Part shown: in pieces, positions 52,444 through 61,984 of the stretch
How positions within the stretch are numbered: position 1 is the stretch's first letter
Layout: each line of letters opens with the position of its first letter
NCBI GenBank assembly: GCA_004143945.1
Contig: SEHB01000008.1
Location: 1-64,000, forward strand
From: Lysobacteraceae bacterium
GTDB taxonomy: Bacteria; Pseudomonadota; Gammaproteobacteria; Xanthomonadales; Rhodanobacteraceae
Reading direction: 5' to 3'
DNA length: 64,000 nucleotides
Program-made: the position numbers and the translations under genes
The notes under the pieces: generated by a model
Seen by the model: only the letters and a program-made list of their open reading frames with translations
What the model was told of the DNA's origin: nothing
Database searches by the model: none

Positions 52444-54474
52444 TCACCAGATCTTCACGCGCTTGTCGTCCCCGCGCACCATCGCGTCGCCGGCCTTGCA
52501 ATCGAATGCACCCGCGAACGCCGGCAGGTTCGACGCTGCACCCACCGCGCGGTAGTTCGCGGGCGAATGCGGGTCGGAGTTGAGCTGCACCTCGAGGCGC
52601 TCCGGCCGCGTGCTGCCACGCCAGATCCGCGCGAGGTTGAGGAAGAAGCGCTGATCCGGCGTGAAGCCGTCGATCTTCGCGGCCTTCGAAGGATCCTTCG
52701 CGATCGCCATGTGCAACGCATCGAGTGCGATCGCGGTGCCGCCGAGGTCGGCGATGTTCTCGCCGAGCGTCAGGCGGCCGTTGATGCGCTTGCCCGGCAG
52801 CGGCTCGTAGCTTTCATACTGCTCGACGAGCTTGGCCGCGCGCGCCTCGAACTTTTCGCGATCGGCCTTCGACCACCAGTTCGTGTTGTTGCCTTGCGCG
52901 TCGAACTGGCTGCCTTCGTCGTCGTAACCGTGGATCGCTTCGTGGCCGATCACCGCGCCGATGCCGCCGTAGTTGAGCGCGTCGTCGGCCTTCGCATCGA
53001 AGAAGGGTGGCTGCAGGATCGCGGCCGGGAAGTTGATCGTGTTGTCCGTGGGGTTGTAGTACGCATTGACCGTCTGCGGCGTCATGCCCCATTCGCTGCG
53101 ATCCGTCGGCTTGCCGATCTTCGCCATTTCATAGGCGTGGTCATGGCGCCTCGACGCGATCACGTTCGCGTAGTAGTCGTCCGGCTTGATCGAGAGCCCC
53201 GTCCAGTCGCGCCAGCGATCGGGATAGCCGATCTTGGGCAGGAACGTCGACCACTTCTCGAGTGCCTTCGCGCGGGTCTCCTCGCCCATCCAGTCGAGCT
53301 TCTCGATGCGCGCCTTGAGCGCCGCGCTGACGTTGTCCACGAGTTCCTGCGCGCGCCGACGCGACTCCGGCGGGAACGCCTCGGCCACGTACAGCTCGCC
53401 GAGCGCCATGCCCATCGTGTCGTTGACGGACTCGAGCACGCGCTTCCAGCGCGGCTCCTGCTCCTTCTGGCCGTTCAGCGTCTTCTTGTAGAACTCGAAG
53501 TTCTCGCGCGCGAATGCCTGGGACAGGTACGGCGACGCCGAATCGAGCGCGTGGAAGCGCAGGTACGAGCGCCATTGCTCGACCGGCACGTCCGCGAGCA
53601 TGCGGTTGAACTCGGCGAAGAACTTCGGCTGCGAGAGCGAGAAGCCGCCCTTGATGTCGATGCGCTGCGCGGCGAAGAACTTCGTCCACGAGAAATTCGG
53701 CGTGGCCTGGTCCGCTTCGGCGAGCGTCGTGAAGTGGTACTGGTTCTCCGGCGTGCGCAGTTCGACCGGCTTGAACGACGCCTTCGCGAGGCGTGTCTCG
53801 AATGCAAGCACATGATCGGCCGCGGCCTTGGCATCGGCCGGCGTCGCGCCCGCGAGCGTGAGCACCTTCGCGACGTGCGCGCGATACGCGTCGCGCTTGG
53901 CCGCGTGTTCGGCCAGTTCGTAGTACTCGGGCGTCGGCAGGCCGAGGCCGTCCTGGAACGCGTACGCGATCTGCATCTTCGAATTCTTGAAGTCCGCGGC
54001 CGGGAACAGCCCGAACACGCGGCCCTGGCCCTGCGCGAACGCTGCGGTCAGGTAGGCCGCCACGTCCGCGCCCGAACGCAACGCGTCGATGCGCGCGAGT
54101 TCGGGCCGGATCGGCGCGAGGCCGGCCTTTTCGATCGCCTGTTCGTCCATGCCCGAACGGTAGTACCAGCCGATCTTCTGCTCGATCGAGCCCGCCTTCG
54201 CGGTGTCGGCGGTGCGCGTCGCCTTGTCGACGATCGCGTGCTGGGTCACGAGGCTGTGCTCGCGCAGCACGTCGAACGCGCCCCAGCGCGTGCGGTCGGC
54301 CGGGATCGGATTGCCCGCGACCCATTTCGAATTGACGAATCCGTCGAAGTCCGCGCAGGGCAATATCGCGGGATCGAGCTCACGCACGTCGAAGGAGGGT
54401 GCTGCGGCGTGCGCCGCGCCGGACAGGCAGGCCGAGATCGCGAGGGCGAGGAAGCGCTTCGAGGGAAGGGGCAT
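52444..54474 (-). CDS. Secreted M13-family (neprilysin/PepO-like) metallopeptidase
   Basis: A 676-residue peptidase with a signal peptide (about 1-23, AAHAAA). The zinc site is VIGHEAIHGYDDEGSQFD (His511, Glu512, His515) with the third ligand Glu572 in GENIADLGG; NAYYNPTDNTINFPAAILQP before it lines the substrate cleft (N-A-Y-Y motif). The C-terminal VKIW ends in Trp, as usual in M13 peptidases. It cleaves oligopeptides on the amino side of hydrophobic residues. Presumably periplasmic or outer-membrane associated; forms a cluster with the M14 peptidase. Confidence 0.95.
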   Translation of the reverse strand: MPLPSKRFLALAISACLSGAAHAAAPSFDVRELDPAILPCADFDGFVNSKWVAGNPIPADRTRWGAFDVLREHSLVTQHAIVDKATRTADTAKAGSIEQKIGWYYRSGMDEQAIEKAGLAPIRPELARIDALRSGADVAAYLTAAFAQGQGRVFGLFPAADFKNSKMQIAYAFQDGLGLPTPEYYELAEHAAKRDAYRAHVAKVLTLAGATPADAKAAADHVLAFETRLAKASFKPVELRTPENQYHFTTLAEADQATPNFSWTKFFAAQRIDIKGGFSLSQPKFFAEFNRMLADVPVEQWRSYLRFHALDSASPYLSQAFARENFEFYKKTLNGQKEQEPRWKRVLESVNDTMGMALGELYVAEAFPPESRRRAQELVDNVSAALKARIEKLDWMGEETRAKALEKWSTFLPKIGYPDRWRDWTGLSIKPDDYYANVIASRRHDHAYEMAKIGKPTDRSEWGMTPQTVNAYYNPTDNTINFPAAILQPPFFDAKADDALNYGGIGAVIGHEAIHGYDDEGSQFDAQGNNTNWWSKADREKFEARAAKLVEQYESYEPLPGKRINGRLTLGENIADLGGTAIALDALHMAIAKDPSKAAKIDGFTPDQRFFLNLARIWRGSTRPERLEVQLNSDPHSPANYRAVGAASNLPAFAGAFDCKAGDAMVRGDDKRVKIW

Positions 54475-54732
54475 GCGGGGGTCTCCAGGTTTCGGGTCGT
54501 GGGCGAGCGCGGGGTACGCGGCACGGAGGGAGGCCGCGCGCGAGCGCGCAGGCCGGCGCGCGGACCCTAGCGGTGCGGCGGCGGTTCGGCCAAGTGTCGA
54601 AGGTCATTGCGCTTGGCGCGGAGGCCGCCTGCGCCGATCGCGACGCACGGCGACACCAATCGCCACGATCCGCTCGCCTGCGGCGCACGGCGGCCGTATG
54701 CTCGCGGGGCGACCACCCCGGAGGTGCCTCCG

Positions 54733-55299
54733 ATGAACGCCTGGCAGTGCCGTCTCTCCGCCGCGATCCTCGCGGGTGCATCTGCATGCGCCACCGTGCG
54801 TGCGACCGCGGCGCCAGCGCCGGTCGAGTCGTTCGATCGGGTCCATCCGTCCGCCTACGACGACATGCTGCGCGACGCGCGACTCGCATACGGCAAGGAG
54901 GACTACGCACGCGCGTTTCCGCTGTTCGAGCGGCTCGCGTGCGCGGGCGACAAGTCGAGTCAGTCGGCGCTCGGCCGCATGTACCTGCTCGGGCAGGGCA
55001 CGACGCAGGACCACCTCACCGGCTACGCCTGGCTCAAGCTCGCGGCGGAGGAGATCTTCCCGGGCTACCAGCGCATCGTGAAGCAACTCGAATCCGCGAT
55101 GGATGCATCGCAGCTCGCGATCGCGCGCGAGGGCGCGTCGAAGCTCGCCGATCTCTACGACATCGGTGCGACGCGCATCAGCTGCCGAAAGAATGCGTCG
55201 CGCAAGGGCCACATCGTCGACGAACTCGTCTGCACGCCCTACCGCGACGGCAGCCATTACCTCCTGCGCCGGTGCGAGGGCCCCGCGCCCGCGTCCTAG
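54733..55299 (+). CDS. Sel1-repeat protein, secreted
   Basis: A 188-residue protein with a signal peptide (about 1-26) and a short Sel1-like alpha-helical repeat region (DYARAFPLFERLACAGDKSS, ALGRMYLLGQGTTQDHLTGY). The C-terminal part has two cysteines (ISCRKNA, ELVCTPY) and RRCEGP, possibly forming disulfides in the periplasm. Such proteins mediate protein-protein contacts; no partner is evident. GGAGG lies about 8 nt before the ATG at 54733. It sits alone between two minus-strand peptidases. Confidence 0.78.
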   Translation: MNAWQCRLSAAILAGASACATVRATAAPAPVESFDRVHPSAYDDMLRDARLAYGKEDYARAFPLFERLACAGDKSSQSALGRMYLLGQGTTQDHLTGYAWLKLAAEEIFPGYQRIVKQLESAMDASQLAIAREGASKLADLYDIGATRISCRKNASRKGHIVDELVCTPYRDGSHYLLRRCEGPAPAS

Positions 55300-55312
55300 G
55301 CACGCGCCGCGC

Positions 55313-57109
55313 TCATCGTGCGCGTACCCGCGCAAGTGCGTCCGCATCGAGGCGCACGACCGGATATGCCCCGACCTCCTGCGCCGCGTACCAGTCGGAG
55401 CGTTCGTAGAACCACGCGAGCCGTTGCGAGGGAGAAGCCGCGAATGCCGCGTCTTCGGCGAGCTTCGCCTCGAAGGCGGCCTGCAGCGAGGGATCGCGCT
55501 CGAGCAGGGTGCGCGCGAGCTGTTCGGCAACGCGTGCGTCGGCATACTCCTTCTGTTCGAACAGTGCATCGAGGAACCCCCAGCGCAACAGCGAGTCGGA
55601 CGCGCGCGGCTCGAGCAGGTTCACCGCGACGTTCGCTCCGGGCTGGTCGAGCGCGACGAGCACCGCGCCTGCCGCGAACGCGAGCTCCGCGCGCTCCATG
55701 CGCAGCCCGAACTCGCGCAGCAGGTGGCGGCCCTCGTACGAGGGACCACTCCATTGCGGCGCATCGAGGCGGTAACGGTCCACATGCAGGCGCAGCGGCC
55801 GGTCGATGCGTTCGAGGCGCAGATGGTGCTCGCGCAGCTTGTCCGCGATCTGCGGCCAGCCGGCCGGCACGAGGTAGGCGGCCGGCACGTCGACCTGCTC
55901 GCTCGCGACGAGTTCGCGGAAGAACGGAATGCGCTCGCGTCTCGGGCGTTGGTCGTTGTAGCGCGTCCACAGGTCGCCCGACACCTCGCTCGGCGTGTGC
56001 GAGGACGCATAGCCGGCGAGTTCGAACGGAACCGATTGCTTGGAGGTCTCGAAGGCGACCGCGAGCCGGGCTCCGGCAGCACGCGCGACGATCCCGGCGT
56101 CGGCTCGATCGACCGCCTTGCGCAGCGCTGCGCCATCGCGACCGACTTCGGCCAGCGTCGCGACCACGAAGTCTCGCGTCGCGCGCACGCGCGTCGCGTA
56201 CGGCTTGAGCATGTGCGTTTCGACCAGCACCGCAGCGCGGTTGCGCAGGGCGACGTAGCCGGTCGAATAGCGCGGCCCCGAGCCGAAGTTGCCGATGCCC
56301 TTGCGGATGTCGCGGTGGTCGACGAGGTCGAGATAGGGTGCGGCGAGGTGGCCGCGCTTTTCGTACGCCGGCAGGATGTGCCTTTCCAGCGCGTTCTTCT
56401 GCCAGCGCTTCACGCCGTCGTCGAGTGGCCCCCATTCCTCCAGGTACCAGGTCAGGTCGTACTGGTAGTCGGCGCCGTTGGTGGTGTGGATGTCGAGGAA
56501 CAGGTCCGGTCGCCAGGCATCGAACAACGCGAGCCAGTCGCGCATTTCGGGCGCGTCGGCCTTCATGTAATCGCGGTTGAGGTTGAGGTTCTGCGCGGTC
56601 GCGCGGTAACCCATCTCGCGCGGGCCATGCTGGTTGATGCGGTTGTGCGGATTCGAGCGCTCGTGGCCGTCGACGTTGAAGATCGGCAGCCAGACCAGGA
56701 TCGCGCGATCGAGCAGCGCGGCGCGGTCGCCGACCGCGAGGTCGCGAAGCAGCATGAGCCCGGCATCCTTGCCCTCGATCTCGCCCGCGTGGATGCCGGC
56801 CTGCACCATCACGATCGGCTTGCCGGAGTCACGCGCCGCCGCAGGCGTGAACTCGCCGTTCGATGCCGCGACGACGAGCATGAGGTCGCGTCCCTCGGGC
56901 GAGACGCCGAAACGCCCCAGATGCAGCCGGCCGGGCGCGGCGCCCGCGAGCCGCTGCAGGTATGCCCGCGTTTCCGCGTAGGACGGCGTCGTTTCGAAAC
57001 GCGCGGCTTCGGCCGGCGTGGTCCAGTCGGCGGCGAAGCAGGCTTGCGTGGCGAGCAGCGACACGCCCGCCGCGAACAGGCGCGCGAGGCGCGGAGACGG
57101 GTGTTGCAT
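55313..57109 (-). CDS. Secreted M14-family zinc carboxypeptidase
   Basis: A 598-residue protein with a signal peptide (about 1-27). The M14 zinc ligands are His107 and Glu110 (GIHAGEIEGKD) and His208 (DIHTTNG); the substrate-binding Asn-Arg pair is in LNLNRDYM (Arg179). The catalytic Glu is probably in AAVLVETHML. The domain covers about 40-330 and the C-terminal 250 residues are an unassigned beta-rich region. It should remove C-terminal residues from peptides or peptidoglycan stems. ATG at 57109 completes the signal peptide. Confidence 0.9.
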   Translation of the reverse strand: MQHPSPRLARLFAAGVSLLATQACFAADWTTPAEAARFETTPSYAETRAYLQRLAGAAPGRLHLGRFGVSPEGRDLMLVVAASNGEFTPAAARDSGKPIVMVQAGIHAGEIEGKDAGLMLLRDLAVGDRAALLDRAILVWLPIFNVDGHERSNPHNRINQHGPREMGYRATAQNLNLNRDYMKADAPEMRDWLALFDAWRPDLFLDIHTTNGADYQYDLTWYLEEWGPLDDGVKRWQKNALERHILPAYEKRGHLAAPYLDLVDHRDIRKGIGNFGSGPRYSTGYVALRNRAAVLVETHMLKPYATRVRATRDFVVATLAEVGRDGAALRKAVDRADAGIVARAAGARLAVAFETSKQSVPFELAGYASSHTPSEVSGDLWTRYNDQRPRRERIPFFRELVASEQVDVPAAYLVPAGWPQIADKLREHHLRLERIDRPLRLHVDRYRLDAPQWSGPSYEGRHLLREFGLRMERAELAFAAGAVLVALDQPGANVAVNLLEPRASDSLLRWGFLDALFEQKEYADARVAEQLARTLLERDPSLQAAFEAKLAEDAAFAASPSQRLAWFYERSDWYAAQEVGAYPVVRLDADALARVRAR

Positions 57110-57197
57110 GCGGGCGGCCTTCGATGGGATCGCGCGATGGTACGACAACGCCGCGGCGACCCGCGCGCGCGGCGCCCGCGTGGGCCGCCCGCGCTCG

Positions 57198-58928
57198 CTA
57201 GTCGAATCCGTTGTCGAACACGATCGGGCGCAACTCCACCGCGATCGCGCGTCGCGCACCGACGATGTCGGCGAAGCCGCCACCGACCGCGTGGCAGGGT
57301 CCGGTCGCATCGAGTGCGGCGATCACGGGATATTCGTAACCCTCCAACCCCGGCTGCGGCGTCCAGCTGCTGCCATCGAAGTACAGCGTCGGGTTGCCGA
57401 GTGCGAGCAGGCTGTCGGTGCCGAACGCGATCATCGGCCCTCCGCCGCCTTCGGTGGTCGCGAGCGACCAGGCGAGGCCATCGTGACGGAGGATCATCGG
57501 CCCGTAGCCGGCGCCCGCGGTGAACCAGCTTCCCGCGGCGAACACGTCTCCTGCGCCGAGCGCGAGCACCGCGCCGAAGCCCATGCTGTCGCCCGGCGCG
57601 GGCGCGTCGGCGAGCTGCCACGCCTCGCCGTTCCAGTGGATCAGGTACGGAATGCCCGACATGTCGCCGTCGCTGCCGTGGCCGACCGCCCAGATGTCGT
57701 CGCTCGCATTGCCGTCGATCGCGGCCAGTGACCAGCCCGGGGTGCCCGGAAGGGGGAACGGTGTCTCGACGATCGAGAGGCTCGAGCCGTCCCAGTGCAT
57801 CGCGAGCGCGGGCCATCCCTGCGGCGTGATCCAGGAACCGACGAACCAGACGTCGTCGCTCGCGAACGCCTTGATCGCGGCGATTTCCGCGCCGCTGCCG
57901 CCACTGGTGACCGGCGCGTCGACCTGCTGCCATGCGTGGCCGTCCCAATGCGCGAGGAACAACTGCCCGCCGACGAAGCCTTCCTGGTTCACGCCGCGCC
58001 GCCAGCCGCCGGCCCACGCATCGTCGGGCGCGACGCCGTCGATCGCGTTGAACCAGACCTGCGCGCACGACGCGTTCGGCGCGCACGGTTCGGGACTCGG
58101 CGTCGACACCAGCGTCCAGGCGCCGTCGCCGACGCGATGCCAGGCTGCCGACAGCTGCTCGCTGTTGCCGATCGTGCCGCGTTCGTAGCCACCGACGAGC
58201 CAGCTCTCCGCGGAACCGAAACTCCGGCTCGCGTTGACCCAGGTGCCGGTCGCCCCCTGCGGGAGCGGCAATTGCCGGCTGTGCCATTCGCCGCAACCGG
58301 CGACGGTGTTCGAGGGCGGTTCGCCCGGCGCATCGCCATGCAGCGCGAACGCGAAGTCGAACTCGCTTGGTCCGAACAGGTCTTCGTGCTGTTGCCAGTC
58401 GCCGCCGGCGAAGTTGTCGCGCACCTGCACCGGACTGCCGAAGCGGCTCGCGTGGTTGGAGGACCACAGCGGCCACGACGCCGGTTCGGCGAATTCGAGC
58501 TGTACCGAGAGGAAGTAGCTGCCGTCCGCGGCGAACGGCTGCGGGAACAGCACGTCGATGGTTTCGTCGTGCCCGGTCTGGTTGAGGTCGTGCACGAAAC
58601 CAGGATCACCCGCATCGAGGCGGAACGCGTACAGCTCGGTCCCGGGCGTGCCGGCAGCGGTCTTCTCGTAGATCCGCACGCGCACGCCGGTCGAGAACAC
58701 GCCGGCGCACTGCCAACAGTCGTGGCCGTAGACGATCGCGCGCCGAACGAGGCCCGTGACCTCGAAGTCGTCGGCGAGTTCGACATCGGTCGGCGCGGCG
58801 CCGGTGACGACGACGCTCGGGCGCGTGATCGACCAGGTGTCGATGTCGTTGAGCCACAGGCGCTGGTCGGCATGGGTGTCGCCGACGATCGCGGCGAGCA
58901 GGAAAAGGGCGAAGCTCGAGGGTTTCAT
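57198..58928 (-). CDS. Secreted propeller-like protein of unknown function
   Basis: A 576-residue protein with a signal peptide (about 1-20, THADQ). The N-terminal 180 residues look like a jelly-roll module (ELADDFEVTGLVRRAIVYG, VRVRIYEKTAAGTPGTELYA). The rest holds repeats of about 50 residues in the form HWDGHAWQQV, DDVWFVGSW, HWDGSSLSIV, DDIWAVGHG, HWNGEAWQLA, GDVFAAGSW, typical of a beta-propeller. The last residues are PIVFDNGFD, similar to the tail of the protein at 50920. No enzyme motif is seen. Located between the M14 peptidase and the kinase, all on the minus strand. Confidence 0.75.
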   Translation of the reverse strand: MKPSSFALFLLAAIVGDTHADQRLWLNDIDTWSITRPSVVVTGAAPTDVELADDFEVTGLVRRAIVYGHDCWQCAGVFSTGVRVRIYEKTAAGTPGTELYAFRLDAGDPGFVHDLNQTGHDETIDVLFPQPFAADGSYFLSVQLEFAEPASWPLWSSNHASRFGSPVQVRDNFAGGDWQQHEDLFGPSEFDFAFALHGDAPGEPPSNTVAGCGEWHSRQLPLPQGATGTWVNASRSFGSAESWLVGGYERGTIGNSEQLSAAWHRVGDGAWTLVSTPSPEPCAPNASCAQVWFNAIDGVAPDDAWAGGWRRGVNQEGFVGGQLFLAHWDGHAWQQVDAPVTSGGSGAEIAAIKAFASDDVWFVGSWITPQGWPALAMHWDGSSLSIVETPFPLPGTPGWSLAAIDGNASDDIWAVGHGSDGDMSGIPYLIHWNGEAWQLADAPAPGDSMGFGAVLALGAGDVFAAGSWFTAGAGYGPMILRHDGLAWSLATTEGGGGPMIAFGTDSLLALGNPTLYFDGSSWTPQPGLEGYEYPVIAALDATGPCHAVGGGFADIVGARRAIAVELRPIVFDNGFD

Positions 58929-59025
58929 GCGGCGTGTCCCGGAACGGATGCGCGCACGCTGCGCTCGCGCGCGCGCGGTGGCAAGCGTCGCTTGGGTGTT
59001 TTCCCGCGGATTCCCCGCTGGTTGT

Positions 59026-61260
59026 TCAGGATCGCGGCGCAGGCGCTTCGCGCACGAGGCGGAAGCCGACTTCGACGAATCCCGTGGTCGCGCCGGCGCT
59101 GCCTTCGCGTGAACCGTTGGCGCTGCCATCGTCATCGCGCCATGAGGTGCCGCGGTAGCGATGCTCGCCGCACGCCGGCTGCGCGCGTCCGGGTCGTGCA
59201 CAGACATCGATCCACTCGCTGACGTTGCCGGCGATGTCGTGGACGCCCGGCAGGGTCGCCGCATGCAGGCCGACCGGCGCGGTGTACTCGTACCCATCGT
59301 TGCAACCAGCGCCGGAGCGCGCGCCGATGTTCGCGCTGCCGCAGGCCGTGCCTGCCCCGGCCGCGCGCGCCGCCGCGCTCCATTCATCGGCATTCGGAAG
59401 GCGCCAGCTCGCTCCGGTGCGCGCGCCGAGCCACTGCGCATAGGCATTCGCGTCGTCCCAGCTCACGCACACCGCCGGATGCGCGTCGCCCTGCTCGAAA
59501 CCCGGATCGCGCCAGTCCGCCTTGCGCGCGCGCACGAATGACAGCAGCGCGTTGCCTGCGCGGCAACGCGCGGCCGGCCGGCCCGTCGCTTCGGCGAAGC
59601 GGCGCCATTCACCGCGCGTGACTTCGTTGACCATGATGCCGAACGCATGGCCGTCAGCGGCGGTCAGCGCCACCACGCGCGGTCCATTCGCGGCGGGCTC
59701 CGGACGCGGCGCGGCGAGCGGCGGATCGGCGCGCCGGCGAGCCGCCTTCGCGGGGTCGGGTGCGTGCGCGCCCGCGAGTTGCGCGAGCGTCGCATCGACA
59801 CCGGCGAGCACGCTGGCGCGCACGCGGGCAGGGTGGGTCGCGCGTTCAGCCTCGACCGCGGCGCGCAAGGTGGAAACGAACGCATCCGACAACGGGCCCG
59901 GTGCGAATTTCGCCGTGCGCGCGAGCGCGTGCCACTCCTGCACCGCGGCGCGAGCGGCCTCGTCGTCGTTGCGGTCGATCGCGATCGTCGCGCGTTGCGC
60001 GAGCAGGCCGAGCACCTGTTCGAGGCCGCGCACCGCGTCGGGTTGCACCGGCTCGATCGCGAGGATCGCGAGGTATTCGTCGGCCGCGCTGTCGCCGGCA
60101 GGCATCGCGAGCTGGTCGCGTGCGATCAGTTCGGTTGCGCGCTGCAGGCGTGCGAGGCGCGCCTGCGCGAGCGGGTCGGCGGTGTCTGCGGGCGCCGTGC
60201 CGTCCGCGGTCACTGCCGCGGGTGCAGGCGGGGGCGCGGAGGCAGGCGCGGGAACCGCATCGACGAATGCATTCGCAGGCACCGGTGCCGAGGCCGTGCG
60301 ATCCGGCGCAGGCATCAGGGACAGCAGCAGCACGAGCAGCGCCAACAGCGCCGCGCCGAGCAGCAGCGCGCGCGTGCGGCGCGGAATCGCGAGCACGCCC
60401 TGCAGCAGCATGCGCCATTTGCGCGAGGCGCTGCTGCGCGCGGGTGCGCGCAGGCGCCGTTCGATCACATCGATCGCCGCGATCAGTTCTTCCGCGCTCT
60501 GGAAGCGCAGGTCGGGTTGCTTGGCGAGCGCCTTGTCGATCAGTGGTTGCCACAGCCGCCGCGTCATCGGCAGGCGCGGCACCGGCTTCTCCACGTGCGC
60601 GAGCGCGACCGCGAGCGCGTCGGGTCCGGTGAAGGGCAGCTCGCCGGTCAGCAGTTCATAGCAGACCACGCCGAGGCTGTAGAGGTCCGACCGACCATCG
60701 AGCGGCTGGCCGCGTGCCTGCTCCGGGCTCATGTAGCCCGAAGAGCCGACCGTCGCGCCTTCGCGCGTCATGCGCGGATGGCGCGTGCCGCCGAGCGCGA
60801 TGCCGAAGTCGGTGAGCAGCGGCCGGTCGAGCGAGTCGAACAGCACGTTCTCGGGTTTGACGTCGCGATGCACGATGCCGTGGTCATGCGCGCACGCGAG
60901 CGCTTCGGCGAGCGCGCGCACGATCGCGAGCACGCCTTCGGGGTCGTCGCGCAGGTTGCGCGAAGCGAGGTCGCCGCCGGGCAGGTACGGCATCGTGTAG
61001 TAGATCTGGCCGTTCGAGGTGCGCCCGACGTCGAAGATGCCGACGATGTGCGGATGCACGAGCTGCGCGATCACGCGCGCCTCGTTCTCGAATCGGTGCA
61101 CGAGTTCCTCGTCCGCGCGTTCGCCCGCGAGCACCTTGATCGCGACCGGCCGCGACAGCGATTCCTGCAGCGCGAGCCAGACCGTCGCCATCCCGCCCGA
61201 GCCCAGGCGCCTGAGGATGCGGTAGCCGGGGACCTGGAAGGGGAGCTTCAGTTGCGTCAT
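59026..61260 (-). CDS. Ser/Thr protein kinase fused to a C-terminal FGE/C-type-lectin-like domain
   Basis: A 744-residue protein. Residues about 13-270 are a PknB-like kinase: glycine loop GSGGMATV (20-27), Lys42, catalytic loop HRDVKPEN (Asp133) and DFG (151-153); all essential residues are present. A transmembrane helix lies at about 298-317, followed by an Ala/Pro-rich helical stretch and from about 515 a formylglycine-generating-enzyme-like (sulfatase-modifying factor) domain with VNEVTRGEWRRFAEATG, CVSWDDANAYAQWLG, RLPNADEWSAAARAAG, GNVSEWIDVC and GFRLVREA. The catalytic Cys pair of true FGE is not seen near the C-terminus, so this domain probably binds a ligand or protein. Divergent from the P-loop kinase (87 nt). 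Confidence 0.9.
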   Translation of the reverse strand: MTQLKLPFQVPGYRILRRLGSGGMATVWLALQESLSRPVAIKVLAGERADEELVHRFENEARVIAQLVHPHIVGIFDVGRTSNGQIYYTMPYLPGGDLASRNLRDDPEGVLAIVRALAEALACAHDHGIVHRDVKPENVLFDSLDRPLLTDFGIALGGTRHPRMTREGATVGSSGYMSPEQARGQPLDGRSDLYSLGVVCYELLTGELPFTGPDALAVALAHVEKPVPRLPMTRRLWQPLIDKALAKQPDLRFQSAEELIAAIDVIERRLRAPARSSASRKWRMLLQGVLAIPRRTRALLLGAALLALLVLLLSLMPAPDRTASAPVPANAFVDAVPAPASAPPPAPAAVTADGTAPADTADPLAQARLARLQRATELIARDQLAMPAGDSAADEYLAILAIEPVQPDAVRGLEQVLGLLAQRATIAIDRNDDEAARAAVQEWHALARTAKFAPGPLSDAFVSTLRAAVEAERATHPARVRASVLAGVDATLAQLAGAHAPDPAKAARRRADPPLAAPRPEPAANGPRVVALTAADGHAFGIMVNEVTRGEWRRFAEATGRPAARCRAGNALLSFVRARKADWRDPGFEQGDAHPAVCVSWDDANAYAQWLGARTGASWRLPNADEWSAAARAAGAGTACGSANIGARSGAGCNDGYEYTAPVGLHAATLPGVHDIAGNVSEWIDVCARPGRAQPACGEHRYRGTSWRDDDGSANGSREGSAGATTGFVEVGFRLVREAPAPRS

Positions 61261-61347
61261 GGCGGCCAACGGGCGACAGCGCGACAATTCTAGCCCGGGG
61301 GCGCTGGCCGGTACGTGACGCGCGCACCCCCGAACCGGGAGCAGCCG

Positions 61348-61941
61348 ATGGATCCGACCGACGAGGGCGAGCCGCTGGCGGGCGCGCGGGAGCGCAGGCC
61401 GCGCATCGTCGCGCTGATGGGGTTGCCGGGTGCCGGCAAGAGCATGGTCGCGCGCATGCTCGAGCGCGAGTTCGACCTGCGCGTGGTGTCGCGCGATGCG
61501 ATCCGCGCGGCGATGTTCCCGCGCTGCGACCACAGCTTCGCGGAAAAGCAGGCCGCGTTGCACGGCGTCATGCTCGCGGTCGAGATCAACGGCCTGCTGG
61601 GTGCGTCGAGCGTGATCGACGGCGTCACGTTCTCTCGCTTGGAGGATCGCCGCCGCGTGCTCGAGCTCGCGCGCAGGCATGCGTTCGACCTGTTCATGCT
61701 GATGCTCGATTGCCCGGTGGACGTCGCGCGCGATCGCGTCCGGGTCGATCGCGAGCAGCGCGCGCATCCAGCCGCCGACCGTACCTGCGATCTCGTCGAC
61801 GCGGTCGCGGCACGCTTCGCGCCGCCGCCCGCCGATGCACTGCGCGTTGACGCGAGCCTGCCGCCCGAGGACGTGATCCGGCTAGCGCGCGAGGCCTTCA
61901 CTGCTGCGATCGCCTCGCGACCGGATGCGATCGGACCGTGA
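61348..61941 (+). CDS. Small P-loop kinase/ATPase (AAA-type nucleotide-binding)
   Basis: A 197-residue protein with Walker A MGLPGAGKSMVARML (Gly25-Ser32) and a lid region (LDCPVDVARDRVRVDREQR). The pattern resembles small kinases such as gluconate kinase, polynucleotide kinase-like or zeta-toxin-like proteins; the substrate is unknown. The ATG at 61348 follows GGGAG by 6 nt; an upstream in-frame GTG at 61315 is less likely. Divergent from the Ser/Thr kinase gene. Confidence 0.82.
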   Translation: MDPTDEGEPLAGARERRPRIVALMGLPGAGKSMVARMLEREFDLRVVSRDAIRAAMFPRCDHSFAEKQAALHGVMLAVEINGLLGASSVIDGVTFSRLEDRRRVLELARRHAFDLFMLMLDCPVDVARDRVRVDREQRAHPAADRTCDLVDAVAARFAPPPADALRVDASLPPEDVIRLAREAFTAAIASRPDAIGP

Positions 61942-61984
61942 CGCCGCGGGGTCGGCACAAGCCGTGCGTGCGCTTGCGCCGGTG

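Noticed and set aside
50725-54570. Another very long plus-strand open frame (about 1280 codons)
   Set aside because: Lies antisense to the NxxGxxAF protein and the M13 peptidase, both of which have clear motifs; the translation is low in complexity.
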